The notes under the pieces are model-generated. The model saw nothing but the letters and a program-made list of their open reading frames with translations. It was not told the origin of the DNA and made no database searches. Both the position numbers and the translations under genes were made by a program. From contig CAUJNA010001213.1 in assembly GCA_963377175.1 (NCBI GenBank), positions 799,001 through 863,000 on the forward strand: a stretch of 64,000 nt of DNA, in the 5' to 3' direction. Shown here one piece after another: positions 9,922 through 20,745 of the stretch. Source of the stretch: Effrenium voratum (lineage: Eukaryota > Sar > Dinophyceae > Suessiales > Symbiodiniaceae). Position 1 is the stretch's first letter; every line of letters begins with the position of its first letter.

Positions 9922-11524
9922 GCCCGTCGCCCAGAAAAAACGGGGCTGTGAGCTATGCTTCAAACTGATCCTTGGGTCGATGAAGGTTTAGGGAGAATCC
10001 CCTTTGCCATAAATGGCAATGAATTTTTATGGTTGGAACAAGTGATTGGTGGCCCTTAAATCCTCACCTAGATGATGTCCACCAAAGGGTCCCCAATTAA
10101 AACTGATACTAACATGGGTGCCTTCACCGCCTCTCTGTTTTTTAATGGCTCTGGGTAGCCCAAATTCATGCCGATGCAGTCTTCAACATGACTCATGTCT
10201 TGCGTCACTGGATTTCGACAGATACAAACTGCCTTGTTTCGGGTCGGTTCGAACAAGTGCGCAACTTTTGGAGGTCCAAAAAAGAAAAACCGACTTTGCT
10301 ATAGAAAATCGCCCATCGTTCTTTGCAACAGCCCGCCCGCGAAAGTTGTTTGGCATCTGAAGGAAAGATCCCTGGAAAGAGGTGCTACCCCAATGCACCA
10401 AGACAGACCCATTTTTTTAGTGTAGAGCTGGGTGAAACCAGCAAACTGACAGAGCGAGTCAGGAAGCGCAACGGAGTTACACATCTATTGGGGATGATGA
10501 TCATGAGGCTGTCGGATTGCGACCCAGCTGTCATGTTTTCGGGGTTGTCGGGGGTTGGACATGGTGGGAAACCTATACAGTAGTCCATCCATTTGGATGG
10601 GGTTAGAATTACAATGGGAAGCACATAGTAATCCAACCGTTCGGCGGGGGTTCGAATGGAGGAAATCAATCGCAATCCAGCCCTTTGGATGGAGTTTCCA
10701 GCCATGCGCGCGGCTTTGACTGACAAGTAAAACCCCAACAAGCATTTGTGAGCTGGTGTTCACGAGTGTGGACTCATTGCCCGTTCCTGTCCTGGAGGCG
10801 GAAAAACGCCGCATTTGCCTTGGGAGCATCAGAGAGTCCAGTTGCTCAGATGCCCAGAACTGGACCTTTCGACCTGTTGGCTTTCCCATGTTTAGTGGAG
10901 GTCCTGATAGGTGAACCTGTGAAAAATCATGTCCCTATATGGACAAGTCGCCTTGCAGCCGGTCGCATTCGACGCATCGAAAAGTCCGGACAAGTGGTTC
11001 CTAGTTGGGTTGGTGGCTTCCCCAACACTGACCGACCGCTACTAAAGTCTTTCTTTTCTCTGCCAGGGTCACTGAACAACCAGACTGTGGTTCTCTGATT
11101 GGCAGGATCATAGTTGCAGAGCCATGCCAAAAGCAACAGGGGCCAACCTTGGGCCCGTTGAAGCGGTTTGAGGCAGGGTTGGGCCAAAGTTGTTCACACA
11201 ACATTTCGGTGTCCCCGGACACGTGAGTTGCTTTGGATTTTTCTCTTCCTTTCTTGGAGGTCTGGCATGAAGCTCGCCAGAAAGGAGTGCCCCGTGTTTC
11301 TCATGGAAGTTTGGCTTCCTCAGGTATGGGTGTGGCTAAAAATTGAAGAGCCAGGGTTGCGCAGGTTTCAGTCTTCGATGTACCAAGGTGCCATTTTGGT
11401 CTCCATGTTTTTGAGCCAAAAGATGCCAAATTGCAAGGGACTCGGAAGAAACCCGACGTGAAATTTCTCCGCTTCGAAAAAAATCCCGAGGCGGCTCATC
11501 TTTCGACTGCCTATGCCAGTCCAG
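9922..11524. other. Intron, no gene seen
   Basis: Presumed intron. It contains a truncated family N right end (about 11,041-11,082, GGGTCACTGAACAAC) and otherwise unassigned DNA. Open frames on both strands here lack codon bias. Confidence 0.45.
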
Positions 11525-11584
11525 AAGTTGACGCTCACCCACAACTTGGTGCTGGGAGTCGTGGGGGAAGCCGGGGACTGCCAG
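11525..11584 (+). CDS. Candidate micro-exon, propeller strand
   Basis: Twenty codons reading KLTLTHNLVLGVVGEAGDCQ between acceptor AGTCCAG and a GC donor (CAG/GCAGGA). Phase 0 on both sides, matching the exons before and after. The sequence alternates hydrophobic residues like a blade strand pair. Confidence 0.5.
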
Positions 11585-11689
11585 GCAGGAAGAAACTGAT
11601 CGACGGCTCCGAGTCCCGAGTTCCTGGCCTGGCCGTTGGTGGATCCCGCCCCTTTTTCCAACCTGTCCTTTCATGTGCGTAAGAATATT

Positions 11690-11776
11690 CGTGGTTTTTG
11701 TTTTCCCTTGTTGGTTTTAAAGGGAAGCTATCACTACTGGAAGTTGTTTTTTCTTCGCAGGGGCTTAAGCAAATGG
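11690..11776. repeat. Interspersed repeat family K, copy 3
   Basis: Well-preserved copy with TTGGTTTTAAAGGGAAGCTA, TCACTACTGGAAG and CGCAGGGGCTTAAGCAAATG. Confidence 0.7.
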
Positions 11777-12132
11777 ACGTTTTTTGGGCAAGGGCTCGCT
11801 CCCCAACCACAAAAGGATACCCTTTGGTTCCCATGGAAATCGACTGGGCATCTGAGCTGGTATTGAAAAGATATTTTTGGGAAGACGAACTGTTATGGTA
11901 CAAATGAGGTTTGGCCCTTTTTTTGGCCAATCCGCAGGAATTGAGTCACCAACTTTCCACACGAAAAAGGCCGCTTACAGTTGCAGCATGCCCTGATTTC
12001 TTGGGGCTGGAACATGTGCAGCCAGGCGAAGCCTCATGATTTCCAGTTAAGGGTGGGGATATGTGGGGATGTTCATGTGATTGGTTGTTTGGGTTTGTTA
12101 GTTTGCTTGGGTGTGCCTGTTTGCGTTTGTAA

Positions 12133-12155
12133 TTGTGTTTGTGTGTGTGTGTGTT
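12133..12155. repeat. TG-rich microsatellite
   Basis: GTGTTTGTGTGTGTGTGTGT within a wider T/G-rich stretch (12,070-12,210). Strand asymmetry is marked, but nothing coding is seen. Confidence 0.8.
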
Positions 12156-12338
12156 TGCGTTTATATTTGTATTTCTATTTGTTTTTGTGGTTGTCCGTGT
12201 GTTTGTCGATATGCCAGGCTTTCTGCCGATGGCAAGGGGTGCTAAAAGAGTGGTTTCACCGAAGGTGATGGTCTTCTTGGGGAGCAGGCTTTGCAATGTG
12301 GCAATTGCAGGATTGTAGGTGCTCTTTTCGTTTCCCAG

Positions 12339-12421
12339 CTGTTCAGTGGTTTCCCCTTTTTTTAGGTCCTTACCGATTGTCAACCCCAACGATAGTTCCC
12401 TTGTTCCAGGGTCGCTGAACC
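12339..12421. mobile_element. TIR cassette family N, copy 1
   Basis: About 83 bp with left end CTGTTCAGTGG and right end GTCGCTGAAC in inverted orientation. Relative of 46,419-46,515. No clear target duplication. Confidence 0.55.
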
Positions 12422-12776
12422 GGCGCTTGGTTTTTGAATCAAAGCACTTTGCCTTCGAGTGGGGGCCGTGACCCGCAACAGTGACCAGCAGAATCAGGGA
12501 ACCCAAGGAATCCAAAAGACTGGTTAAATCATACTCTTCCATGTACGTTTGTCAGTCACTTGGCTACGGCCTGCATGTCCCCTTTTGGTGCAGACTTCAT
12601 GGCGAGAAAGTTTAGGCCCTTTCACTCTGAAGCAACGGCAACACCTGTCTGCACGGATATCTCCTGAGAGATGTGCAGATTCGCTCCGGGGGAAGGGTGG
12701 AGCCAACAAAAACCTGCATGCAGGGACTGGGGAAGGAAGCGGATTTCAGAGGTGGGTTTTGTGGATTTGGCAGATG

Positions 12777-12878
12777 CTTACCTCTTAAAAACACAACTTG
12801 TCGTAACTTTTTGGGTAACATGGGCTATATGTCTGTAAAAGATTAACTTCCCCAGGGCTTGGAGTTTTAAGGGGTAAG
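12777..12878. mobile_element. TIR cassette family P, copy 2
   Basis: 102 bp, nearly identical to 251-354. Termini CTTACCTCTTAAAAAC and GTTTTAAGGGGTAAG are inverted repeats. GATG lies directly before (12,773-12,776) and after (12,879-12,882). The right end contains GGTAAG, a consensus splice donor. Confidence 0.85.
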
Positions 12879-13958
12879 GATGTTTGACAAACACCCACAG
12901 TCACTGCACTCAATACACAAGACTAGATGGGTCAGAGAGAAAAATCGCGCGCGCGCGCCGTCTGAGGCATCTAGCACTTTCTCGGCACTGGCCCTTTTGG
13001 CCCGCCGCTTTCGTTTGGGCATCGGGCACGCGTTCTTGCACCTGCCCTTTTGACCCGCAGCTTTTCCAACTTGAGCTGTAGAGGAATCCTCTGTTGGGGG
13101 ATCCGTCTTTCGCGATATCAACCTGCTGGGTATTTTTAGCCAAGGTTCCAACAGACAATCACAAGATAAGTTGCTTAGGCCGAGAGAGGCCTGTGGGAAG
13201 CAAGTGGGCTTCACGTTCTGCCACGTTATTTCTCACGTTGTTGTTTGATGCCCATCTTTGCACCTGGTAGTTGCATGGTGTTTCCCTCGTTTGTCAGTTT
13301 GTGCCCTCCCTTCACATCTCCGAAGCAAATGTGCAGCCGACGGGCTCTCTCCTCCCCTTGTTCGACGGGACCTCACCCCAAAGGGAAACTCACAAGTGAA
13401 CTTTGATGAATAGGGGACCTCAAAAGGGCTCGGAGGACACTGCCCAGAATGATTTCCACAGGGTCCCCCAAGATTCACCTCGCCATGTGTCCAATCGTCT
13501 CGCCAAACTCGGTTGCCCAAGGCCGGCGGTTTCCCTTGGCCTCTTTTCGTATTTGGGCGTGCCTTTTCGAGGGTACCCCTTGCTTAGTGGCTTGAAAGCA
13601 AAACCAAAAGGACAGCTGCCATTTTGGGGCCCCAAAAATAAGAGAACTCCATGTGCTTTGCAGCGGGATCCGCTAAATGGGTGAGATGTCTTTAATGCCT
13701 GCTCAACGTGGGTCCAGGATCAATTCCTGAGTTTGGAAACCGCGGGCTAGTTGAAAGTGAGCTTCCTCTAAACTTACTTGCCAAAGGACCTGACAGCAAC
13801 AGCTTTCCCTTCTTCCCTTGTGCCCAAAGGTTCCCCTTGTTGGGGGGGGGCCTTTTTTGAACCCAGGATCCCTCCCAGACCCCGCCCGCCCCTTTTTTCC
13901 TAGACCCCCGGTCCGCGCGCTTGTCGTAAAAAAAATGGAAACCCCAAATTGGATGCAG

Positions 13959-14043
13959 GTGGTGTTCTTCAACGCCAGCAACATGGCCAGCGGACCTTTC
14001 GCCACCTTGCAGTTTTTGGACCGGATCCTCGACCTGGAGCCTC
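13959..14043 (+). CDS. Candidate exon, propeller segment
   Basis: Reads VVFFNASNMASGPFATLQFL then DRILDLEP with strong GC3 bias. Acceptor GATGCAG is followed by GTG in phase 0, joining cleanly to the exon ending at 11,584. NAS is a glycosylation-type sequon. The donor is unsettled: GA at 14,037 keeps phase 0 into 15,615, GC at 14,044 does not. Confidence 0.5.
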
Positions 14044-14154
14044 GCCAATGAAACTTAAAAAAACGATCCAAATCGCGGGCGACCATTGGGAGAAAACTCA
14101 GGGGTCCAGAGCGAATCGGCCCCTTTTTGCCTTTCGTTTTTTTTAGGTATGTAT

Positions 14155-14269
14155 CATGGTTGTTGTTGGGAAGCATTTTACATTTTTGCTTATTGTGGTT
14201 TAGTGGTTGAAATCCAACCACTTAACTGCTAAAATTTAGATTGTTGCTCCCCTTTCAACATCAACCAAG
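14155..14269. mobile_element. TIR cassette family H, copy 2 at a splice-like junction
   Basis: 115 bp beginning CATGGTTGTTGTTGGGAAGC and ending CAACCAAG. GTAT flanks it on both sides (14,151-14,154 and 14,270-14,273). The element ends in AG and is followed by the second GTAT, the same geometry as the spliced family B copy in the hydrolase gene. Confidence 0.85.
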
Positions 14270-14273
14270 GTAT

Positions 14274-15614
14274 GGTGAAGGGTCCCAATTCGGCTTTTGC
14301 TCTTTTTGGTCTGTTCACTCCCTCAGGCAGCACGGAAGCTGCCAAAAGGTTTCTGCAAATGGAACCAAGTCTGCCAAAGGGGTTCTAGGAGCTTCCATGT
14401 TAGCATGGGGGAGGGTATAGCGAAGGTCCCAAAAGACCTTCCACTTCCAGGGGATTTGGGCAAGTACGTGCATACGGGCCAAGATAAGAACCAATTAATA
14501 GTTTACTCACGTGAATCATGGCAACGTTGGCTCTAGAGAACCCCATAACCCCCATTCACAAATTGTTTAGGCCCTCGTAGTACCGTTTTTTTGGGTTGCT
14601 TTAAGAGGAAACCGACGGGACACCAGCGAGTTTTAACATGAGTCCTCTATCTTAAGACGCCCATTCAAGGGTTAAGGATGAACCTTATGTTTTCAGTGAG
14701 TTCAGTCGTTTACCTTTAACCCTTTGTAACCAAAAGGGGTTTGATTGTGTTTGTGCTCTTTGGCTAGATGGTTCGTCTCAGACTGGTACCCATAGTGAGT
14801 GTTTTTTTTTTTTATGCCACATAGACTCCATCACAAGGGGAGGTGAATTCCCAACTCCCAAAAGGCTAAGCAGTTCTTTGCATAAGTTCTAGTGCTTTAG
14901 GTGCATGGTTTTTTTCAGTTTTAGTGGGGGGCTGCAAAGAAAGTCAAGCAGTTTGCTGCTCAAAAACGACGAAACCGTGCTTCAGGGCACCTCGCCAGGC
15001 AGTTGCGGATGGGTGGTTGGTGCTGCTGGGCCAGACGTACCTTAACTTCTTCCCCTTGGCGACGGCTATGAAGGCGGGGTAGTTGAATAGAAAGGTTAAC
15101 AAAGCCCTTGGCAGCTAAGGACCCTTCTGCCCAAGACATAAAGAATTTGATGCGTGTTGACAAATCGGGTGATTGATTCACATCGTTCCTATTCGAGGGG
15201 ATGTCCATCTCGTTTGGAGTTCATCACTTTTGGGATCCCCAGCGCTTAAAGCGGGTCATGAATCCGTCAAACAGGGCTCCTTAAACTAAATTCATGTTGC
15301 AACCATTTGAAACATGTTGCTTTTTCAACACCAAATTAAAGGGAAACCACCATTTACAAGTTGCAATGTTCAGGTTTTTCATGCATCCGGATCCATGATA
15401 ACTGGGAAGTTGACGGACCCTGGGTGATTCCTACTTTCGCCTCGAGGCGATCCTTCACCTTTTGATGCGTCGTTTGCCCTTTTGGACTCGAAATTTGGAG
15501 TCCCGAATCGGGGGTCCGGCTCCAAGGGATTCCCTCACGAGCCCGAGAAACGATGCAAACGCCATGAGTAAGGAAGGGCACTACCCCCCCCTTTGTACTT
15601 ACTAAACTCGGGAG
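14274..15614. other. Intron, mostly unassigned
   Basis: Presumed intron DNA. Apart from the family G copy near 15,272 I recognise nothing. A GC-rich patch at 14,970-15,060 is open on both strands but lacks convincing splice sites. Confidence 0.4.
15272..15392. mobile_element. TIR cassette family G, copy 1
   Basis: Starts CAGGGCTCCTTAAA, contains TTGAAACATGTTGCTTTTTC and ATTTACAAGTTGCAATGTTC. The right end is decayed (ATCCGGATCC). Relatives at 43,002 and 43,428 show inverted ends. Confidence 0.65.
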
Positions 15615-15737
15615 CTCCTGTATTGTCCGAAGGGCTTGGCGCCTGTCGCGGCATCCGCCCGCGCAGGGCGGCATACAGCACTCAGAGATGCAGTGCGGCG
15701 TGATGGAGGCAGCTCGCCTTGGAGTTGCCTCCCACTC
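15615..15737 (+). CDS. Candidate exon, uncertain frame
   Basis: Open frame reading LLYCPKGLAPVAASARAGRH then TALRDAVRRDGGSSPW. Acceptor GGGAG and a GC donor after CCACTC give phase 0 at both ends, fitting neighbours. GC3 bias is only moderate, and the complementary strand is open as well, so strand and frame are less secure than for flanking exons. Confidence 0.35.
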
Positions 15738-16032
15738 GCCCCGCAAATTGGAACCCAGGAAGCCACGAGTTGAAGAGGAACCGCCTTCTGGGAAGTGGAC
15801 CCCCCCCCAGCTTGCAGGGGGATACACAAACATGGTTTGGTGCTGGACCAACTGGGGTTGGTCACATTTGGTCACATTCCTCTTCAAATGACAACCCGCA
15901 CGTAAGGTTCAAGCAATAGTGACTATCACATGATTCAATTGGGGGTTGGCCCTGCAGGCCCAACTCTGGCACAGACGCTTCGCCGTTCTTGGCACTTGCT
16001 TTAGTGTTTGGGTTTTCTGTGCAGGCAGACCT

Positions 16033-16088
16033 GGAGACCAGGAGACTAGGAGACCAGGTGACCAGGAGACCAGGAGACTAGGTGACCA
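16033..16088. repeat. 8-bp minisatellite, about seven units
   Basis: Tandem GGAGACCA with GGAGACTA and GGTGACCA variants. Intronic, noncoding. Confidence 0.9.
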
Positions 16089-16514
16089 GCAGCTGGCTTT
16101 TTTGTTTGCTGCTGAGGAGGGTGGTGCCAAGGGCAGGCTGGTAGCGTCCCCGCATGCCCACGGAACAGGGTAAGAACCAGAGATCCTGCACTTTCATGGT
16201 GCTGTTTTTCTGTAGACCTGTTGCCACTAGCATAGCTTTTGATATTTTAAACCAATTCAAAGACTCCCTCACGAGTTGGGCCTACCAGTGCCATGTTGAG
16301 TCGCAAACGGCTAGCTAACCTCCTTGGGAATGGCTCGGACCCGAAAGCGGCCAGTCGGTCGTTTTTAGGCGAACTTGGTGAGAAACAGGCACTCATTGGC
16401 ACTCGTTTAGATTGGTTTGATCCGACCAGGGACATGTATTCAAACACAGGTCACCTGTGTTTGAAACTTGAAAAGGTCGCTTGTCCACCCTTTTCATTTC
16501 GGAAGATGTGCATT

Positions 16515-16588
16515 ATGATTTATATTCCCCTGTTAGTTTTAAACCGAGGCTATCACTGCTGCGTGTTTTTGCAGGGTGCCTAGGCAAA
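16515..16588. repeat. Interspersed repeat family K, copy 4
   Basis: Diverged copy: CCCCTGTTAGTTTTAAACCG, CTATCACTGCTG and TTTGCAGGGTGCCTAGGCAA. Confidence 0.6.
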
Positions 16589-16609
16589 TTCAGCTTCCCA
16601 CTACTGGGC

Positions 16610-16700
16610 GGTTTGGATTGGTGGTTTGGGGATTTGAACCCCTGCTTTTTGCAGAGGGTAAGTGGGGAACCCCTCCATTTCACTACCAAAGCACCACCCT
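16610..16700. repeat. tRNA-like interspersed repeat family L, copy 2
   Basis: Contains GGTTTGGATTGGTGGTTTGG, then GGATTTGAACCCCTGC and CCCCTCCATTTCACTACC. On the minus strand this gives a B-box-like GGGGTTCAAATCC followed by CCAAACCACC, reminiscent of a tRNA 3' half. Confidence 0.6.
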
Positions 16701-16731
16701 CCATTTCACTACTGACAAATGGAAAGACCAG

Positions 16732-16882
16732 CTTGGGACACGGAGTCTCCGAAACGGGACGCTCTTCGAGCTGCAAAAACCAACGCGGGACGGCGAGGAT
16801 GGCTTTCCGACTGCCCTGGTGGCGATTCCCTCCGGCTTCCTCGTAGGCGGGAGTTCGTCGAGTTCGTGGCTGCGTGGGTGCG
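16732..16882 (+). CDS. Candidate exon, propeller blade
   Basis: Fifty codons with good GC3 bias, including RSLRNGTLFELQKPTRDGED and ALVAIPSGFLVGGSSSS. The motif VAIPSGFLVGGSS is a typical blade strand followed by a turn. Acceptor GACCAG is followed by phase 0. Of three possible GT donors (16,874, 16,878, 16,883) the last keeps frame to the next micro-exon. Confidence 0.6.
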
Positions 16883-17624
16883 GTCGAAAATCGGGGGCCC
16901 CCAAAATGGAGGCCTGGGGAATGGAAACAAGGACAGCCACTTGCGGGGTGCTGGTGGTCGAATTTTGACCCACAGGTATTGCCAGGGGGGCAGCCCTGCA
17001 TTTCGCACAGTGTCAGGATGTAGTTGCGGGATGTGCTTGCTTCACTTGCCACATGCAAGGCACCCATTGACGAAGCTGGCGCTTTCGTAGGTGGGAGTCA
17101 GCGATCGTTTCTCAGTTGATCAGCGCTTTTAATGACACGTAAGGTCCAAGGACAATTTGAAGGTTGGCTCGTGGAGTTAATCCCGCTCTGCGGAATGCAG
17201 TCTTAGCTGCTTTCCTTCGATCAAGTTTCCGCTGGAAGGACAGCCATTCCTAGCCATCCCTGTTGCTTTCCAAACAGTTTGGCGTATTCCTGGGAAACTG
17301 ATCCTAGCTGCAGTTCTCATCCAGCTGCTGCTTGGGATCAGGGCTGGGGATCAGGCTGTTGTGACTCGCTGGCTTTGCTTGTTCTTGGGCGTTGGGATGG
17401 CTCAGCCACTGTTGTTTCTCAGGCCGCTGGCTTTCTTGATCTCGGCAGAGCTTGAAGCCGATCCCGGCCAAGTACAGGGAATGACTCGGAGCCCCAAACT
17501 GGACCATCCGATCATCCGCTGAGTGTAACAAGATCTCGGGGCCAGGCGAATTCCGCCGAGTTTTTGTGTTGGAACCCGCGGCCTGGTGGAAGAATTGGAC
17601 CACCGGACTTGATTGCCATTGGCA

Positions 17625-17715
17625 GCCGGATCTTTGAACTTGGAGACTCATGGGTTTCCCACTGAACCCACAAAAAGTGAAACGTTGTGCAGAGGGATCA
17701 GCAGCAACCAAGCAG
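17625..17715. repeat. Interspersed cassette family B, copy 2
   Basis: GGATCTTTGAACTTGGAGAC, GGGTTTCCCACTGAACCC and ATCAGCAGCAACCAAG match family B. Strongly diverged at the left end. Confidence 0.6.
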
Positions 17716-17933
17716 ACCTGACTTCTTTTTTCTTTGGAGAGGCTTTATTAGGAGCGGCAGCGACCTGATTCCCTGCTTGTTGGTAACGTATGGCTTGCAT
17801 GGCCTAGCGTGCATTTTGTTGGGCCTTTGGGGTTTTCATCATTTCACCTTTCAACTAGCAACAGTTTACTTTTTGCAAGGAGTCTAAGTCAAGCCTCATT
17901 GGGCATTGAGCATGTAGAATCATACCCGTGCAG

Positions 17934-17971
17934 GCTATACCGTGAACGTTATCTCCGTGTTCAAGCTGCCC
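17934..17971 (+). CDS. Candidate 38-base micro-exon, propeller strand
   Basis: Acceptor CCGTGCAG precedes bases reading YTVNVISVFKLP, which completes a blade begun in the exon ending at 16,882. A GC donor after CTGCCC gives phase 0. If that donor is not used, the frame meets TGA at 17,975 and then stays open and strongly GC3-biased for 19 further codons (MALRRCPQGEVRRRR) to a TAG. That could be a decayed exon extension. Confidence 0.45.
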
Positions 17972-18992
17972 GCCTGAGAGCGGGAGATGGCGCTGCGGCG
18001 CTGCCCGCAAGGGGAGGTCAGGCGGAGACGCGTCCCCTAGTCCAAGCGTTGGGTTTTGAGAAGAGTTTCTTTCCACTCGCAACTGGAAGCACATGGAAGC
18101 ACTGAATTGGTCTTCCCGGAAGCTTTGGGGTGAACTGGCAAGGGGGACTAACACATCCCTGGCTGAGAAAAAGAGGTTCTCCGATGTAAGAGGAGGTCGT
18201 ACACTTGGGAGACCCAGGTTAATGGTACCCCCCGCAAATAGCACAATGCCAAAAAGGCCCTGATGAGGAAACCTTTTGTTTTTTTTGGGGGGGCCCCCCT
18301 TTTGAGTTACATGTTTATGAGCTGCTTCTTTTTCCAGAGCCCTACCATCCGCGGCCACCCCGGGACATGTCATAGTCATAGCTCTCTTTTGCCAACCTCT
18401 TTCCAACACTCGCACTGATCAACTTGATCGACTGTTCGCCCCCATGCTTCCGTTTGCGCCCAGGTAAATGTAGATGGCACACAGTTTACTTTACGACGCA
18501 ATGGGGAAGTTACGTTCACCTGTAGGTGGGTTGTCTACAATGCCATTTTCAGATGAATCCGAACCAACAGAGGAATGATCTATTAATAGATTCTCCACAA
18601 TATAAGTTGAGAATCGCTCTGAATAGTGCTTGGACTCCGGATGAAATCGATGGAGTCCATTTGTTTGAAATTTGCTCTTATCATGCACCAGATCATTAAT
18701 TTGCCTACGGGCCAAGAACCCTAGCACATACCATTTGAGCAGGGGCCAATCTGTTGAACGGCGCATTCCCCGAGTTTCATGACCGTTCTAGTGGCAACCA
18801 AGAAGGTTGGACTTGGCTGGCGAGCCTGCTCAGGAAGTGACCGCTGTGGGGCATTCTTAAATGCAAGAAGGCTTGAGGGTGCTTCTGGAGCAAACGGCAA
18901 GCCCATCGGGTTGGTTGTCTGGAAGTTGTCCTTGAGACGCCTTTATAGCTGGTACTGTGGATGGACGATTTCCTGCACCACCTTGACACCAT

Positions 18993-19083
18993 GCGAAACC
19001 ATTGTTCGTTGGTATTTACAGGGGAATCGAATCATTCTAGGGTTTCTTGGGTGGTGCGAAGTGCATTTTATCCATCCATAGGA
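18993..19083. repeat. Interspersed repeat family O, copy 1
   Basis: Contains GGTATTTACAGGGGAATCGA and TTGGGTGGTGCGAAGTGCAT. Relatives at 23,486, 23,680 (reverse), 39,360 and 40,771 (reverse). Confidence 0.6.
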
Positions 19084-19189
19084 GGATCTAGGGGGTCAAT
19101 TTCGACGCTTCCACCCGAGGCTCGTGCACATCGGCCGGAGCCTCGGAGCCAGAGCGCGAATCAAACTTCTTGGGTGTTTTGTGGTAGAC

Positions 19190-19316
19190 CTAGGTCCCCC
19201 AGCAATTGGTGCCAACTTGTGCCGTTTCTTTTGTAGGGGGAGGGCAAGCCCCTACTAAAATGGATTACAGAAAAAAGTTGGTACCCTTATTCCAAGCTCT
19301 CTACTGGAGGACCTAG
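19190..19316. mobile_element. MITE CTAGGTCC, copy 3
   Basis: 127 bp with both termini intact (CTAGGTCCCCCAGCAAT and CTACTGGAGGACCTAG). Flanks TAGA and CAGA agree at 3 of 4 positions if the outer C of CCTAGG is counted in the element. Confidence 0.9.
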
Positions 19317-20160
19317 CAGACCCTAGGGAATTATTCCAGTGGGGCCCTAAATTGGGGGGAGTTTGGATTAGCTGCCCTTGAATAGGGGTACCCTTGAGCT
19401 TGGCTCAAAATTCAAGAGCTAGGGTTACGCAGGTGTTAGTTTTTGGTCCCATTTACCAATGCCGTTTTGGGTACGTTTTTTGGAGCCACAGCCAGCTGCA
19501 AGCTGGGGTCTTTGCTCAGATAGCTTCTAAGCAGCTGGTTCCGGAAGGGCTGTGGGGGGGGGGGTGCGGGAATTGGCCAACGTCTTCTAAGAAAGCAACA
19601 TCCCCTTAGGGTGGGAGCAGGCCAGCGCTAATCAGGTGTGCTATCTATTAGTCAATCGGTAGCATCTACTTTGATGGCGTCAGTAGGGATGTGTGTGTGT
19701 GTGTGTCGCGTTTTGGCCTGTTTGGTGTGTATTCCTTTTCAGTCTTTGAGTGTTTGGAAAAACCATGCCGGTGGTTCTCTCGTGAGGCTACTCGTGTTAT
19801 GTTGGTAAAGTGGAAGCCAAAGGGAAGCCAGCCAGTTGTGGATTCATTTCTTTGGAACACACCCATGCAAAGGGCCACCTGTGACCCAGAGAGACTTTAC
19901 ACGAGATTCTCCGATTTGTATAGATATTTGTTCAAGACGCGCCAAGGGGCAGGCCAAGAGAGTCGGCCCGTTGTCAACTGGAAGAAAGGCAAGCAGTTTT
20001 TTTGTTTTTGCCCGCTTCATTGTTTTTGAAGCATGCAATGCTGTTTATTTTGCGCATTTTGTTGGTGCTAATCAGTTTTAGTCTCAATCAACATTCACAT
20101 TTTGCCACCTGTGGCACCCTGTTCCTTTTGCTTCGGTCCCCCACAAAGAACTTCAGACAG

Positions 20161-20378
20161 GTGTTGCCTTTGCAACCGGTTGCAAAGGGACGTGTGCCAT
20201 TTGCCCTGCCAGGCTGCGAAAGGAAGAACCTGAAAACCACGCACCCCACCTACTTCCTTGTGGCTTTGGGCGATGCGATCGCCTCCTCTTCTGGACTTCA
20301 CTCAGTGGAAATCTGGCCTTTGCAGGCCAACCGAGCTTTTGCTTGGTTCTCCCGGATTGGACCCAGAGATGTTTTTAG
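20161..20378 (+). CDS. Candidate exon, propeller segment (218 bases)
   Basis: The best splice signals in the window. A pyrimidine tract (TTCCTTTTGCTTCGGTCCCC) leads to ACAG/GTG, and the donor is TTTTTAG/GTACGT. The translation includes PLQPVAKGRVPFALPGCE, THPTYFLVALGDAIASS, GLHSVEIWPLQ and FAWFSRIGPRDVF, with the alternation and VEIWPL strand of a propeller. It joins the 17,971 donor in phase 0 but leaves two extra bases, which do not fit the next exon at 20,508. Codon bias is milder than in neighbours. Confidence 0.55.
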
Positions 20379-20507
20379 GTACGTCAGGCAATCCTTGCAT
20401 GGATTTGAGCCCCAGGCCCATTAAACAAAAGCGAAAGGGCAAGGGGGTTGGCACTTGCTGCCCCTCCCGCTAACGGAGTGCATTTGGGCCCCGGCTGACG
20501 CTCGCAG

Positions 20508-20592
20508 TCCATTGTGGACGACACCATGGAGAAGGCGCGGGCCTTTCCTGTGGACTCCATGGGCATGAGCTTGGTGCCTCTTCCCGGCCAAG
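20508..20592 (+). CDS. Candidate exon, propeller segment
   Basis: Reads SIVDDTMEKARAFPVDSMGM then SLVPLPGQ with GC3 bias, after acceptor GCTCGCAG. A GC donor (CAAG/GCGCGG) leaves phase 1, matching the exon at 24,055. The incoming phase is 0 and conflicts with the upstream exon that ends in phase 2, so one of the two junctions or a frame is misassigned. A GA-rich microsatellite starts right after the donor. Confidence 0.5.
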
Positions 20593-20597
20593 GCGCG

Positions 20598-20627
20598 GAG
20601 AAAGAGACAGAGAGAGAAAGAGAGAGA

Positions 20628-20662
<35 letters not shown>

Positions 20663-20745
20663 GAGAGAGAGAGAGTGGGCGAACGAGCAAGCGAGCGAGG
20701 GAAGGAAGGAGGGAGGGAGGGAGCGAGGGAGGGAGCAAGGCAGGG
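20598..20745. repeat. Purine-rich microsatellite tract
   Basis: GA and GACA repeats followed by GGGA/GCGA repeats, all purine-rich on the + strand. It bridges the exon end and the CTCA array. Confidence 0.9.
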
